From positions 930,001 to 994,000 of the forward strand of contig OY969721.1 in the NCBI GenBank assembly GCA_963702175.1: 64,000 bases of DNA, read 5' to 3'. Of the stretch, positions 35,153 to 42,624 are shown piece after piece. The position numbers were made by a program, and so were the translations under genes. The stretch comes from VRUE01 sp963702175 (lineage in GTDB: Bacteria; Actinomycetota; Thermoleophilia; Solirubrobacterales; 70-9). Within the stretch, counting starts at the first letter, position 1. Each line of letters begins with the position of its first letter. Below the pieces are notes generated by a model. The model was given only the letters and a program-made list of their open reading frames with translations. It searched no databases and was not told the origin of the DNA.

Positions 35153-35440
35153 TCAGCCATCCGGCGAGAAGCGGTAGCCGATGCCGCTGTGCGTGTGGAT
35201 CAGCCGCAGTTCCGGCAGCGCCTCGCCGAGCTTGGAGCGCAAGCGGCTGACGTAGACGTCAACCGAGCGGTCGTCGCTACGGGGCTCGCCGCCCCAAACC
35301 TGGGCGTAAAGCTCCTCGCGGGTCATGATCCGCTGCGGGTGCTCGGCCAACGTGGCGAGCAGCTGGAGCTCCCGCATGGTCAGGCTCAGGGGTCGCCCGT
35401 CGACCAGCGCCGCGTGCTCCTCCAGCCGTATCTCCAGCAT
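35153..35440 (-). CDS. Stand-alone OmpR/PhoB-type winged-helix DNA-binding protein
   Basis: A 95-aa protein that is only the effector domain of a response regulator: LSLTMRELQLLATLAEHP, TREELYAQVWGGE, DRSVDVYVSRLRSKL and IHTHSGIGYRFSPDG. There is no receiver domain and only 36 bases separate it from the full response regulator upstream, so it is not a frameshifted remnant of that gene. A four-hexamer Pho box precedes it. It may bind the same direct repeats as the full regulator without needing phosphorylation. Confidence 0.8.
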   Translation of the reverse strand: MLEIRLEEHAALVDGRPLSLTMRELQLLATLAEHPQRIMTREELYAQVWGGEPRSDDRSVDVYVSRLRSKLGEALPELRLIHTHSGIGYRFSPDG

Positions 35441-35474
35441 CCGGTCGAGGATCGCCGCACCCGGCGGCCGGCCG

Positions 35475-35513
35475 GGTTACGCAGCCGTAAAGCTGCTGTG
35501 AACTAGTTGTGAA
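35475..35513 (-). promoter_or_regulatory. Pho box before the stand-alone winged-helix gene
   Basis: Read on the minus strand: TTCACA-N5-TTCACA-N5-TTTACG-N5-GTAACC at an exact 11-base period, 35 bases upstream of the 35440 start. The last hexamer overlaps the stop codon of the response regulator gene. Confidence 0.68.
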
Positions 35514-36274
35514 TCCGATCCCTCTGCTGGCTCAGCGGCCTCTGCCGCCGGCGGCGGCAGAGTGCCGTCGACCGGCTCCGGATCGAAGCGGTAACCGACG
35601 CCGAAGTGGGTGTGGATGTAACCCCAGCCCGGCGAGCGCTTCTCCAGCTTCTGGCGCAGCTTGCGGACAAAGACGTCGACCGAGCGGTCGCCGTGGGCCA
35701 TCGCGTAGCCCCAAACGCGCTGGTAGATCGCCTCGCGCTCGAGTACCTGGCCTTCTGCCTCGGCAAGCAGGAGAAGCAGCTCGAACTCGCGACGGGTGAG
35801 GTCGAGGCTGGTGCCGCCGACGAAGGCCTGGAACTGATCGGCGCGGATCTCCATCTCGCCGGCAAGCATCGGCCCTGCCTCGACCCGGGGCTGAGAGCGG
35901 CGCCGGCGGCGCGAGACGGCTTCGATCCGTGCAATGACCTCTTCGGGGTGGCAGGGCTTGGCGATCCAGTCGTCCACACCGAGGCGGAGGCCGCGCACCC
36001 GCTGAGCCACGGTCGAGCGACCGGTGCAGACGATCACGCCGAGGTCGGGGAGCATCCCGCAGACTCGCTCGAGGTAGCTCCAGCCCTCGTCGCCCAGCAC
36101 CGCCGGGTCGACCAGCAGGGCGTTTAGCTTCATCGCCACCAGCTCCTCTGGAGGAATGACGCTGGCGACCTGCCGGTGCTGCCAGCCGGTCGCCTCGATG
36201 CGCTTCGCGAGGACGGTGACAAAACCGCTGTCGTCGTCGATCACCGCAAGCCGAATGGTCTGCTGCTGGGTCAC
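35477..36274 (-). CDS. PhoP/PhoB-like response regulator
   Basis: A 265-aa regulator. The receiver has the acidic pocket IDDDSGF (13-15), phosphoacceptor Asp56 in LLVDPAVLG, Thr84 and Lys106 in AKPCHPEE. The effector domain has LDLTRREFELLLLLAEAEG, DRSVDVFVRKLRQKL and IHTHFGVGYRFDPEP. The C-terminus has an extra Pro/Ala/Glu tail of about 30 residues. No histidine kinase is encoded nearby. Its place before pst suggests control of the phosphate regulon. GTG start. Confidence 0.88.
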   Translation of the reverse strand: MTQQQTIRLAVIDDDSGFVTVLAKRIEATGWQHRQVASVIPPEELVAMKLNALLVDPAVLGDEGWSYLERVCGMLPDLGVIVCTGRSTVAQRVRGLRLGVDDWIAKPCHPEEVIARIEAVSRRRRRSQPRVEAGPMLAGEMEIRADQFQAFVGGTSLDLTRREFELLLLLAEAEGQVLEREAIYQRVWGYAMAHGDRSVDVFVRKLRQKLEKRSPGWGYIHTHFGVGYRFDPEPVDGTLPPPAAEAAEPAEGSDSQLVHSSFTAA

Positions 36275-36328
36275 GTCGACACGATTCTATGCTGTAGCGG
36301 CGACGGCGCGGGGACGGAAACCCCTGCG

Positions 36329-36345
36329 TTCACAGGATTTTCACA
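36329..36345 (+). promoter_or_regulatory. Two-hexamer Pho box facing right
   Basis: TTCACA (36329-36334) and TTCACA (36340-36345) at an 11-base period on the plus strand. A -10-like tcctaat lies 11 bases further (36356-36362). The orientation points away from the response regulator gene and toward the transcript described next. Confidence 0.55.
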
Positions 36346-36364
36346 GCCCAAAGCATCCTAATTG

Positions 36365-36492
36365 CGGGAAAGTCGCCTGCGGGGCTTCTCTGGATGTTCA
36401 CCCGCCGACGCCGCGCCAGCTGCAGACTCCAAGACCTCACGAGACTCCTCTCTCGTCGCGAACGGCCCCCTGCCCCGGGCCGTTCGCATTTT
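36365..36492 (+). ncRNA. Candidate small RNA or leader transcript under Pho control
   Basis: Between the Pho box and the next gene lies about 130 bases with no good reading frame. It contains a hairpin acgaga-ctcctc-tctcgt (36440-36457) and ends in a strong intrinsic terminator at 36458-36492. It could be a free small RNA or an attenuator for the small membrane protein 50 bases downstream. No known riboswitch or RNA family was recognised. The 5' end is inferred from the -10-like site. Confidence 0.4.
36458..36492 (+). terminator. Rho-independent terminator
   Basis: Perfect 11-base stem gcgaacggccc (36458-36468) and gggccgttcgc (36477-36487), an 8-base loop, then attttt. This is the most convincing intrinsic terminator in the window. 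Confidence 0.8.
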
Positions 36493-36544
36493 TGGAGTCG
36501 CCTCGAACGACAGCGGATCCTGGCGAAGCGCTAAATTGCCAAGC

Positions 36545-36802
36545 GTGAAGTCGTCCTCGCGTCCCGCTCGCCTCGCCGCCGCCCTCTGCGCGGCGCTCGC
36601 CATGCTGCTGGTCGCGGCGCCGGCGGCGCTGGCCGAGAACGGCGTCGGCCTGGCGGGGCCAGTGACCGACAAGGAAATCACCTTCTTCTGCTTCGGAGTG
36701 ATCGGCTTCTTCGCGCTCCTCGTGATCGTCCTCTCGCTGATCCAGGCGAAGCTGGAGAAGCGCAAGGAAACGCGCCGCTACGACCTCGACAGGTACGGCT
36801 GA
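36545..36802 (+). CDS. Small exported or single-pass membrane protein
   Basis: An 85-aa protein from GTG 36545. It has a signal-like helix (LAAALCAALAMLLVAAPAALA), a short outer segment ENGVGLAGPVTDKE, a second helix FFCFGVIGFFALLVIVLSLIQ and a charged tail KLEKRKETRRYDLDRYG. The longer open frame to 36362 covers the terminator and is not credible. No family recognised. It converges on the HD gene, six bases away. Confidence 0.6.
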   Translation: MKSSSRPARLAAALCAALAMLLVAAPAALAENGVGLAGPVTDKEITFFCFGVIGFFALLVIVLSLIQAKLEKRKETRRYDLDRYG

Positions 36803-36808
36803 GCCACC

Positions 36809-37654
36809 TCAGTCGAGCCGGAAGCCGCTGAGCAGGCGCTTCTCGGTCTCGCCGTTGATTGCTGCGACGACTTCCACTCGGCCCTCCAGCGGGGTGTCGC
36901 GGATCTTGGTCGCCAGCAGGTCGTCGACCTGAAAGATCCCGGCTGAGTTGTTGAGCTCGATCTCGATCCGCACCGGGCGCTCCTCCCCCGCCTCGATCCT
37001 CACCTCGTCGATCGCCGCGGCGGAGATCGAGTGGATCCCCTCCTGCCCCGCCTCGAGCGGCAGGCGCGTACGCCCCTGGGCCATGTCCAGAGCGTCGGCG
37101 ACCCGCACCACGCCGGCCTCCAGCGTGTAGGGCTGGCCGCGGCGGCGGTGGCCGATGATCGCGTGCAGGATCTCCGAGGCGATCACCGTCCGCTGTGGCT
37201 CGGGGTAGGAGTCGGCCAGTAGACGGTCGAGGGCGTTGCTGGCGAGAAAGAGGCTGTAGGCCTCGTGATCGGCGCGGTGGATCGACATACCGACGTCGTG
37301 CAGCAGGGCTCCACCGGCGACGACCACCTCGGCGTCGCGGGCTTTCATCCCGTGGTCGGCGACGACCGCCGGCTCCTCCCCAGCCTTGACCAGGAGGCGC
37401 AGCAGCCGCAGGGCGATGTTGAGGACGATCTGGGTGTGAACCCAGGAGTGGTCGGACATGCCGAGCCGCTCGGCATGGACCTGCGCCATGTACCACCAGG
37501 CCCGCACCTGCTCGTCCTCGTTGACCGCCGACAAGAAGCTCTCCAGCTTCTTATTCCCCCGGGTGGGCGCCCTCACCCTCGCTTCAGCGATTGCTTCCCT
37601 GGGCGGCTTGCGTTTGGGCCCCTTTGGGTCAGGCGTTGGAACAGCCTCGCTCAT
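36809..37654 (-). CDS. HD-domain phosphohydrolase
   Basis: A 281-aa protein. The HD metal site is built from HSWVHTQIV, GGALLHDVGMSIHRADHE and a later RVADALDMAQGR. A C-terminal domain of about 80 residues has beta strands (VRIEAGEERPVRIEIELN). HD proteins hydrolyse nucleotides or phosphate esters; the substrate is unknown. The N-terminus (about 1-35) is basic and low complexity. Confidence 0.75.
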   Translation of the reverse strand: MSEAVPTPDPKGPKRKPPREAIAEARVRAPTRGNKKLESFLSAVNEDEQVRAWWYMAQVHAERLGMSDHSWVHTQIVLNIALRLLRLLVKAGEEPAVVADHGMKARDAEVVVAGGALLHDVGMSIHRADHEAYSLFLASNALDRLLADSYPEPQRTVIASEILHAIIGHRRRGQPYTLEAGVVRVADALDMAQGRTRLPLEAGQEGIHSISAAAIDEVRIEAGEERPVRIEIELNNSAGIFQVDDLLATKIRDTPLEGRVEVVAAINGETEKRLLSGFRLD

Positions 37655-37673
37655 TGCCGGGTGATCGTAGGGG

Positions 37674-37779
37674 AGGGGTCGGGCACTGCTCCCCGCTCAA
37701 CTTTTTCGGTGAGCGCCTGCGGCCGTCCGAGGATGAAGTGACGAAAAGTACAAGCCGCGGGGAGCAGTGCCCGACCCCT
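37674..37779. repeat. Palindromic repeat family B, copy 2
   Basis: Outer arms of 23 bases (37674-37696 and 37757-37779) are a perfect inverted repeat. Inner actttttcg (37700-37708) pairs with cgaaaagt (37742-37749). It lies in the opposite orientation to the other two copies: the core reads ctcggac, then cgctcaccgaaaaagtt on the minus strand, while its outer arms have a different sequence. It fills the gap between the HD gene and the Rpf-like gene. Confidence 0.85.
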
Positions 37780-37788
37780 CTGCAATCG

Positions 37789-38283
37789 CTAACCGCAGAC
37801 GGGCCAGGGACTGGAGCCGGCCTGCGAATAAAGCAAAGCGGCGCGGTAGTCCTGCTCAGCCTCTGATGCAGCAGCCGGATCACCTGAACCGCCCACGGAA
37901 GCCCAAGTTTCATACGAGAACTGGTACTTACCACGATAGCTGCCGTCGGCGGAGACGATGATCGGGTCGCCCCCTGACTCGCAGGCGGCAATCGCCTCGA
38001 GGGTTGCACGCGAGACGCCGCCGGGCAAGGTGGCGAACAGCTCGCGTCGCTTGCGGCGCAGCTCGGCGCGGCGTTCCGCTTCCATGCGGTCGGCGGCCGC
38101 ATGGACCGCGCGGTGGAAGCGTTCGATCGGCCACTCGAGGGCGGCGGGCTCGGCCGGCTTCGCATCGGCGAGGCCGATCCGCGGCTGGTCGGGGGGGTCG
38201 CCGTCGACCGCGGCAAAAGCGGCAGCCGGGAAAGTGATGGCGGCGATCAGGACAGAGACGATGTATGTGCGTTTCGTAAGCAA
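37789..38283 (-). CDS. Rpf-like secreted muralytic protein (transglycosylase-like domain)
   Basis: A 164-aa protein. TTG 38283 gives the signal MLTKRTYIVSVLIAAITF and a mature protein with a charged helical region (RMEAERRAELRRKRREL). The C-terminal 75 residues are an Rpf-like domain: catalytic Glu in AIAACESGGDP, GKYQFSYETW, and WPVCG with the paired Cys. Rpf proteins cleave peptidoglycan and help dormant cells resume growth. Earlier in-frame starts (GTG 38316, TTG 38349) are possible. A hairpin gcggaacc...ggttccgc (38287-38309) and a CRP-like site lie upstream. Confidence 0.8.
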   Translation of the reverse strand: MLTKRTYIVSVLIAAITFPAAAFAAVDGDPPDQPRIGLADAKPAEPAALEWPIERFHRAVHAAADRMEAERRAELRRKRRELFATLPGGVSRATLEAIAACESGGDPIIVSADGSYRGKYQFSYETWASVGGSGDPAAASEAEQDYRAALLYSQAGSSPWPVCG

Positions 38284-38318
38284 GACGCGGAACCGTGTCG
38301 AGGTTCCGCCGCCCACAA

Positions 38319-38334
38319 GGTGATCGCCGTCACA
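38319..38334. promoter_or_regulatory. CRP/FNR-like binding site between rpf-like gene and purU
   Basis: GGTGA-N6-TCACA (minus strand TGTGA-N6-TCACC), one mismatch from the CRP consensus TGTGA-N6-TCACA. In M. tuberculosis the CRP homologue Rv3676 controls rpfA, so the position is suggestive. Confidence 0.45.
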
Positions 38335-38464
38335 TACCGCGAGCCGCAAGAGCCGAACGTCACGAGCTCAGGCGTGAACCAGAGCTGTCGCCAATGCTCT
38401 TGAAACCGATCTTGCGGCTGCGGCGCGGCATCATGCACGGATCGCGGAGCACCCGACAACGCGC

Positions 38465-39292
38465 CTGCTACTGGCCTGCCCGGACCGGCCGGGACTAATC
38501 GCCGCGGTCAGCGGCTTCCTCGCCGATGCCGGCCTCAACATCGTCGACGCCGACCAGCACTCCAGCGGGGAGGGGCGGTTCTTCATGCGGATGGTGTTCG
38601 AGCCGGCCTCCGAGGTGGAGCGGGCGGGCCTCTACCAGCGCTTCGACGAGGAGATCGGCGGGCCGCTGCGGATGGACTACCGCTTCGCCGAGTCGGGCGC
38701 GCGCAAGCGGATCGCGATCATGGTCTCGCGCGAGGACCACTGCCTCTCCGACCTGCTCTGGCGCTGGCGCAGCGGCGAGTTGGGCGCCGACCTCGTAGGG
38801 GTGATCTCCAACCACCCCGACCACGGCGACCAGGTTGGCTCGCTCGGGCTCCCCTTCCACCACGTTCCGGTGGAGGCGGGCTCGAAGAGCAAGGCGGAGG
38901 CGCGGGTGCTGGAACTGCTTGAAGGACAAGTAGACCTGCTCGTCCTCGCCCGCTACATGCAGGTCCTCTCCGGCGAGTTCCTCGAGCGGCTGGGCGCGCC
39001 GGCCATCAACATCCACCACAGCTTCCTGCCCGCCTTCGTCGGCGCCGACCCCTACCGCCGTGCCCACGAGCGCGGCGTCAAGCTGATCGGCGCGACCGCC
39101 CACTACGTCACCGAGGATCTCGACGCCGGGCCGATCATCGACCAGGACGTGACCCGGGTCAGCCACCGCGACGAGGTCGGCGACCTTATGCAAATCGGGC
39201 GCGACGTCGAGCGCCTCGTCCTCTCCCGCGCCGTCAAGGCTCACCTCGACGACCGGGTGCTCTTGGACGGAGACCGCACGATCGTCTTCTGA
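38465..39292 (+). CDS. purU: Formyltetrahydrofolate deformylase (start codon unclear)
   Basis: About 275 aa. The ACT domain starts LLLACPDRPGLIAAVSGFLADAG and the hydrolase domain has NIHHSFLPAFVGA, ATAHYVTEDLDAGPIIDQDV with the catalytic Asn, His and Asp. It releases formate from 10-formyl-THF for purine synthesis and one-carbon balance. In frame there is no ATG, GTG or TTG between the stop at 38375-38377 and the internal ATG 38585, which would remove half the ACT domain. CTG 38465 is given as a placeholder start. An ATG at 38433 is in another frame, so a small indel or sequence error is also possible. Confidence 0.8.
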   Translation: MLLACPDRPGLIAAVSGFLADAGLNIVDADQHSSGEGRFFMRMVFEPASEVERAGLYQRFDEEIGGPLRMDYRFAESGARKRIAIMVSREDHCLSDLLWRWRSGELGADLVGVISNHPDHGDQVGSLGLPFHHVPVEAGSKSKAEARVLELLEGQVDLLVLARYMQVLSGEFLERLGAPAINIHHSFLPAFVGADPYRRAHERGVKLIGATAHYVTEDLDAGPIIDQDVTRVSHRDEVGDLMQIGRDVERLVLSRAVKAHLDDRVLLDGDRTIVF

Positions 39293-39300
39293 TCACAGGG

Positions 39301-39318
39301 ACTGGCTAGCCAGCCAGT
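39301..39318. promoter_or_regulatory. Palindrome before the P450 gene
   Basis: ctggctagccag (39302-39313) is a perfect 12-base palindrome and actggct...agccagt (39301-39307, 39312-39318) a second overlapping inverted repeat. It lies 20 bases before ATG 39339, a typical place for a TetR-type operator. Confidence 0.45.
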
Positions 39319-39338
39319 TTTGTCGTAAGGTGCGGTCA

Positions 39339-40694
39339 ATGGAGCAGGCGACGATCCCGCGGCCGCGGTCCCGCAGCGCGGCACCTTCCCTCCAGCCACC
39401 TGGATCGAAGGCGCCGTCGGCGGTCCAGGCGGTGCGCTACGTGCGCAACCCGCTCGGCTTCCTGATCGGGCAGCAACGGCGCTACGGCGACATCTTCGCG
39501 GTCTCCTTCCCTTACTTCGGTCGCGCCGTCTACGTCGCCAGCCCTGAGCTGGTCAAAGCGGTCTTCACCGGCTCTCCCGCCCAGTACCACGCCGGCGAGG
39601 CGAACGCGACGGTGCTGGAGCCGGCGCTGGGGCCGAACTCGGTCCTCACCCTCGACGAGGCGCCGCACATGCAGCAGCGCAAGCTCCTGCTGCCGCCCTT
39701 CCACGGCGAGCAGATTCACCGCTACGGCGAGCTGATGCGCGAGATCACGATGCAGGAGATGGAGAGCTGGCCAGTGGGCGAGCCGTTCGCGCTGCGCCCC
39801 CACACGCAGCGGATCACCCTGGCGGTGATCATGCGGGCCGTCTTCGGCGTCCACGACGAGGAGCGGCTGGTTCGCTTCGAGCGGTTGATCGACACCTTCA
39901 GCCAGCGCGTCAACATGATCACCGCCTTCCCGATGCTGCGCCGCAACCTCGGCCGCTGGAGCCCCTGGACCCGCTTCGTCCGCGCTCGCGAGGCGCTCGA
40001 CGAGTTCATCTACGAGGAGATCGCGATCCGCCGCGCCGAGGCCGCGGCCGACGGTGGGGAGCACGACGACGTGCTCTCGCTGCTGCTGCAGGCTCGTCAC
40101 GACGACGGCAGCCCGATGAGCGACGAGGAGCTGCGCGACGAGCTGGTGACCGTGCTCGGCGCCGGGCACGAGACCACGGCAACCGCGCTCGCCTGGGCGA
40201 TGGAGCGGCTGCTGCGCGCGCCGCGGGCGCTGCAACGGCTGCGCGAGTCGATCGCGGCGGGCGAGGACGACTATCTCGCCGCTACGGCGAAAGAGACGCT
40301 GAGGGCCCGGCCAGTGATCCTCGACGTGGCGCGCAAGCTGACCGCGCCGGCCGAGATCGGCGGCTACCAGCTAAAGGCTGGGACCTTCGTGATGCCGGCG
40401 ATCGCGGCCCTGCACTACCGCGAGGACCTCTTCCCTCAGCCGCAGGAGTTCCGGCCCGAGCGCTTCCTCGACGGCAAGGCCGACAACTACGCCTGGATCC
40501 CCTTCGGCGGCGGCGTGCGCCGCTGCATCGGGGCCGCCTTCGCCGAATACGAGATGAAAGTGATCCTGCGCGCGATCCTCGAACGAGCCGACCTCAGCGC
40601 CCCCGACCCCAAGCCCGAGCGGGTCAAGGTTCGCAACATCACCCTCGCTCCCGGCAAGGGCGCACAGGTCACCCTGAGTCGGCCCCTGCGCTAG
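39339..40694 (+). CDS. Cytochrome P450
   Basis: A 451-aa soluble P450. The I-helix has GAGHETTATALAW, the K-helix ETLRARP, and the heme loop FGGGVRRCIGAAFAEYEM with the Cys ligand. No membrane anchor is seen. The substrate is unknown; KETLRARPVILDVARKL resembles bacterial P450s acting on hydrophobic compounds. ATG 39339 has taagg eight bases before it and is preferred to GTG 39330. The 3' end overlaps the convergent ABC-F gene by 26 bases. Confidence 0.92.
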   Translation: MEQATIPRPRSRSAAPSLQPPGSKAPSAVQAVRYVRNPLGFLIGQQRRYGDIFAVSFPYFGRAVYVASPELVKAVFTGSPAQYHAGEANATVLEPALGPNSVLTLDEAPHMQQRKLLLPPFHGEQIHRYGELMREITMQEMESWPVGEPFALRPHTQRITLAVIMRAVFGVHDEERLVRFERLIDTFSQRVNMITAFPMLRRNLGRWSPWTRFVRAREALDEFIYEEIAIRRAEAAADGGEHDDVLSLLLQARHDDGSPMSDEELRDELVTVLGAGHETTATALAWAMERLLRAPRALQRLRESIAAGEDDYLAATAKETLRARPVILDVARKLTAPAEIGGYQLKAGTFVMPAIAALHYREDLFPQPQEFRPERFLDGKADNYAWIPFGGGVRRCIGAAFAEYEMKVILRAILERADLSAPDPKPERVKVRNITLAPGKGAQVTLSRPLR

Positions 40695-42576
40695 CCGCCT
40701 GCTCGGCCTCTTCCCATTCCTCGAACAGCTCGGCGAGGCGACGTTTCGCCTCCGCGTGCCGTTTTTCCGCCCGCTCAGCCTTCTCCGGCGTCGACCAGGC
40801 CGCAGGATCGGAGAGCTCCTCCTCGACGGTGCGCAGGTCCGCTTCGGCCGCCTCGATCCGCTCGGCGAGCCGGGTCGCCTTGCGGGCCGCGCGCTGCAGT
40901 GGCGCTTTCGAGCCGCGACGGCGCTTGCCGCCGCCCGCCTTCTTCACGGAAGCGGCAGCGGAGACCTCGGCCTCGCGTTCGTCCCGTTCCCGCTGGTAGG
41001 CCGCCCAGCCGCTTGGATGGCTGCGCAGCTCACCGTTCTCGCAGACGAGCGTGCGGCTGCCAACCGCCTCCAGCAGCGCCCGGTCGTGAGAGACGAGAAC
41101 CACCGCGCCTTCGAAGGCGCCGAGCGCGTCCTCGAGCGCCTCGCGGCTCTCGATGTCGAGGTGGTTGGTCGGCTCGTCGAGGATCAAGACGTTGGCGCCG
41201 GAGGCGACGAGGATCGCCAGTGAGAGGCGTCGCTGCTCGCCGCCGGAGATGTCGTCCAGCGACTTCTCCGCCTCCGCCCCCGAGAAGAGGAAGGCGCCGA
41301 GCAGGTCGCGGGCTTTCTGCCCGCGCAGGCCGGTCTGCCGCTGCGCGGCTTCGAGCACCGTCCCTTCCCCCGCGGCGGTGTCCGCGTGCTGGGAGAGGTA
41401 GCCGATCTTGACGTTGTGCCCGACCCGGATCGAGCCGGAAGGGGGCTCGCGGCGCCCGGCCAAGGCCTCGATCAGCGTCGTCTTGCCGGCGCCGTTGGGG
41501 CCGACGAGGACGACGTGCTCGCCCCGCTCGAGCTCGAGGTCCGCTGTCTCGAGCAGGGTCCGCCCAGGCACCTCGATCCTCGCTTTCACCGCTCTCAGCA
41601 CCACCCGGCCCGGGCGCTCCGGTTTGACGAAGGAGAAGCGCAGGTTGCGCCGGTCGCGCGCCTCGGCGCTCACCCCCTCGCGCTTGACCCGCTCGATCTG
41701 CTTCAGCTTCGACTGGGCCTGTTTGGCCTTGGTCGCCTTGTAGCGGAAGCGCTCGACGAAGCGCTCCATCCGCTCGATCTCCGCCTGCTGGCGCTCGATC
41801 GCCTTGCCGCGGGCGATCTCGCGAGCCGCCTGCTCCTTGCGCCAGGCGTGCCAGGGCCCGGCGAAGAAGCGCCCCCGCTTCGCCTCCAGCTCCAGCACCG
41901 AGGTGCCGACCGCCTCGAGGAACCAGCGGTCGTGGGCGACCAGGACGATCGCGGCGTCGAGCTCGCACAGGTGCCTCTCCAGCCACTCGAGCGAGGGGAT
42001 GTCGAGGTGGTTCGTCGGCTCGTCGAGCAGCAGCAGATCGGGACGGGTGGCCAGCGCCCGCGCCAGCGATGCCCGGGTCAGCTCCCCGCCCGAGAAGGTG
42101 CCGAGCGAGCGCTCGGCGTCCTCGGTGACGAAGCCGAGGCCGGCGAGCACCCCGAGGACGCCGTCGCGCCAACGGTAGCCGCCGCCCGCCTCGAGCCGCT
42201 GCTGTGCGGCGGCGTAGGCGCGCATCGTCTCCTCGGCCGGGTCCTGCCGCGACATCTCCTCCTCCAGCCGCGCCAGCTCCGCCTCGGTCTCGAGCATCTC
42301 GGCGCGCCCGGCGAAGACGTACTCGCCCAGCGATACCGTCGACTCGCGGGGCGGGCGCTGGTCGTGCAGGGCGACGCGGGCGCCCTTCTGGACGGAGAGG
42401 ACACCGGCGTCGGGCGGGCGCTCCCCGGAGAGCACCCGCAGCAGCGTCGACTTGCCGGCGCCGTTGCGGCCGGAGAGCGTCATCCGCTCGCGCGGCTCGA
42501 GCTTGAAGGAGACGCCTGCAAAGAGCAGCGCGCCGCCGGCATAGACGTCGAGGCTGGTTGCGGTCGCGATCGCCAT
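40669..42576 (-). CDS. ABC-F family ATPase
   Basis: A 635-aa protein with two ATPase units and no membrane part. Unit 1: LSGRNGAGKSTLLRVL, FSGGELTRASLARAL, LLLLDEPTNHLDIPS. Unit 2: LVGPNGAGKTTLIEAL, ISGGEQRRLSLAI, VLILDEPTNHLDIES. The linker (about 240-310) is charged and helical, as in factors that act at the ribosomal E site. A Lys/Arg-rich coiled-coil tail follows. It may rescue stalled ribosomes or protect from antibiotics. Confidence 0.93.
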   Translation of the reverse strand: MAIATATSLDVYAGGALLFAGVSFKLEPRERMTLSGRNGAGKSTLLRVLSGERPPDAGVLSVQKGARVALHDQRPPRESTVSLGEYVFAGRAEMLETEAELARLEEEMSRQDPAEETMRAYAAAQQRLEAGGGYRWRDGVLGVLAGLGFVTEDAERSLGTFSGGELTRASLARALATRPDLLLLDEPTNHLDIPSLEWLERHLCELDAAIVLVAHDRWFLEAVGTSVLELEAKRGRFFAGPWHAWRKEQAAREIARGKAIERQQAEIERMERFVERFRYKATKAKQAQSKLKQIERVKREGVSAEARDRRNLRFSFVKPERPGRVVLRAVKARIEVPGRTLLETADLELERGEHVVLVGPNGAGKTTLIEALAGRREPPSGSIRVGHNVKIGYLSQHADTAAGEGTVLEAAQRQTGLRGQKARDLLGAFLFSGAEAEKSLDDISGGEQRRLSLAILVASGANVLILDEPTNHLDIESREALEDALGAFEGAVVLVSHDRALLEAVGSRTLVCENGELRSHPSGWAAYQRERDEREAEVSAAASVKKAGGGKRRRGSKAPLQRAARKATRLAERIEAAEADLRTVEEELSDPAAWSTPEKAERAEKRHAEAKRRLAELFEEWEEAEQAASAGADSG

Positions 42577-42624
42577 GACGCGTTGACACTAGGCGCCCCA
42601 CGGTCCAGGCGTAAGCTCCCGCAC

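Noticed and set aside
35441..35476. Winged-helix gene as a frameshifted end of the response regulator
   Set aside because: The regulator already has its own complete effector domain and the two are separated by a stop and a Pho box.
36362..36544. N-terminal extension of the small membrane protein
   Set aside because: It would be translated through a strong intrinsic terminator and adds no signal features.
38284..38464. c-di-AMP (ydaO) riboswitch upstream of the Rpf-like gene
   Set aside because: Such riboswitches often precede rpf genes, but I could not match its conserved segments here.
41030..42601. Long open frame overlapping the ABC-F gene
   Set aside because: Same strand, different frame from a gene with complete Walker motifs; low-complexity translation.
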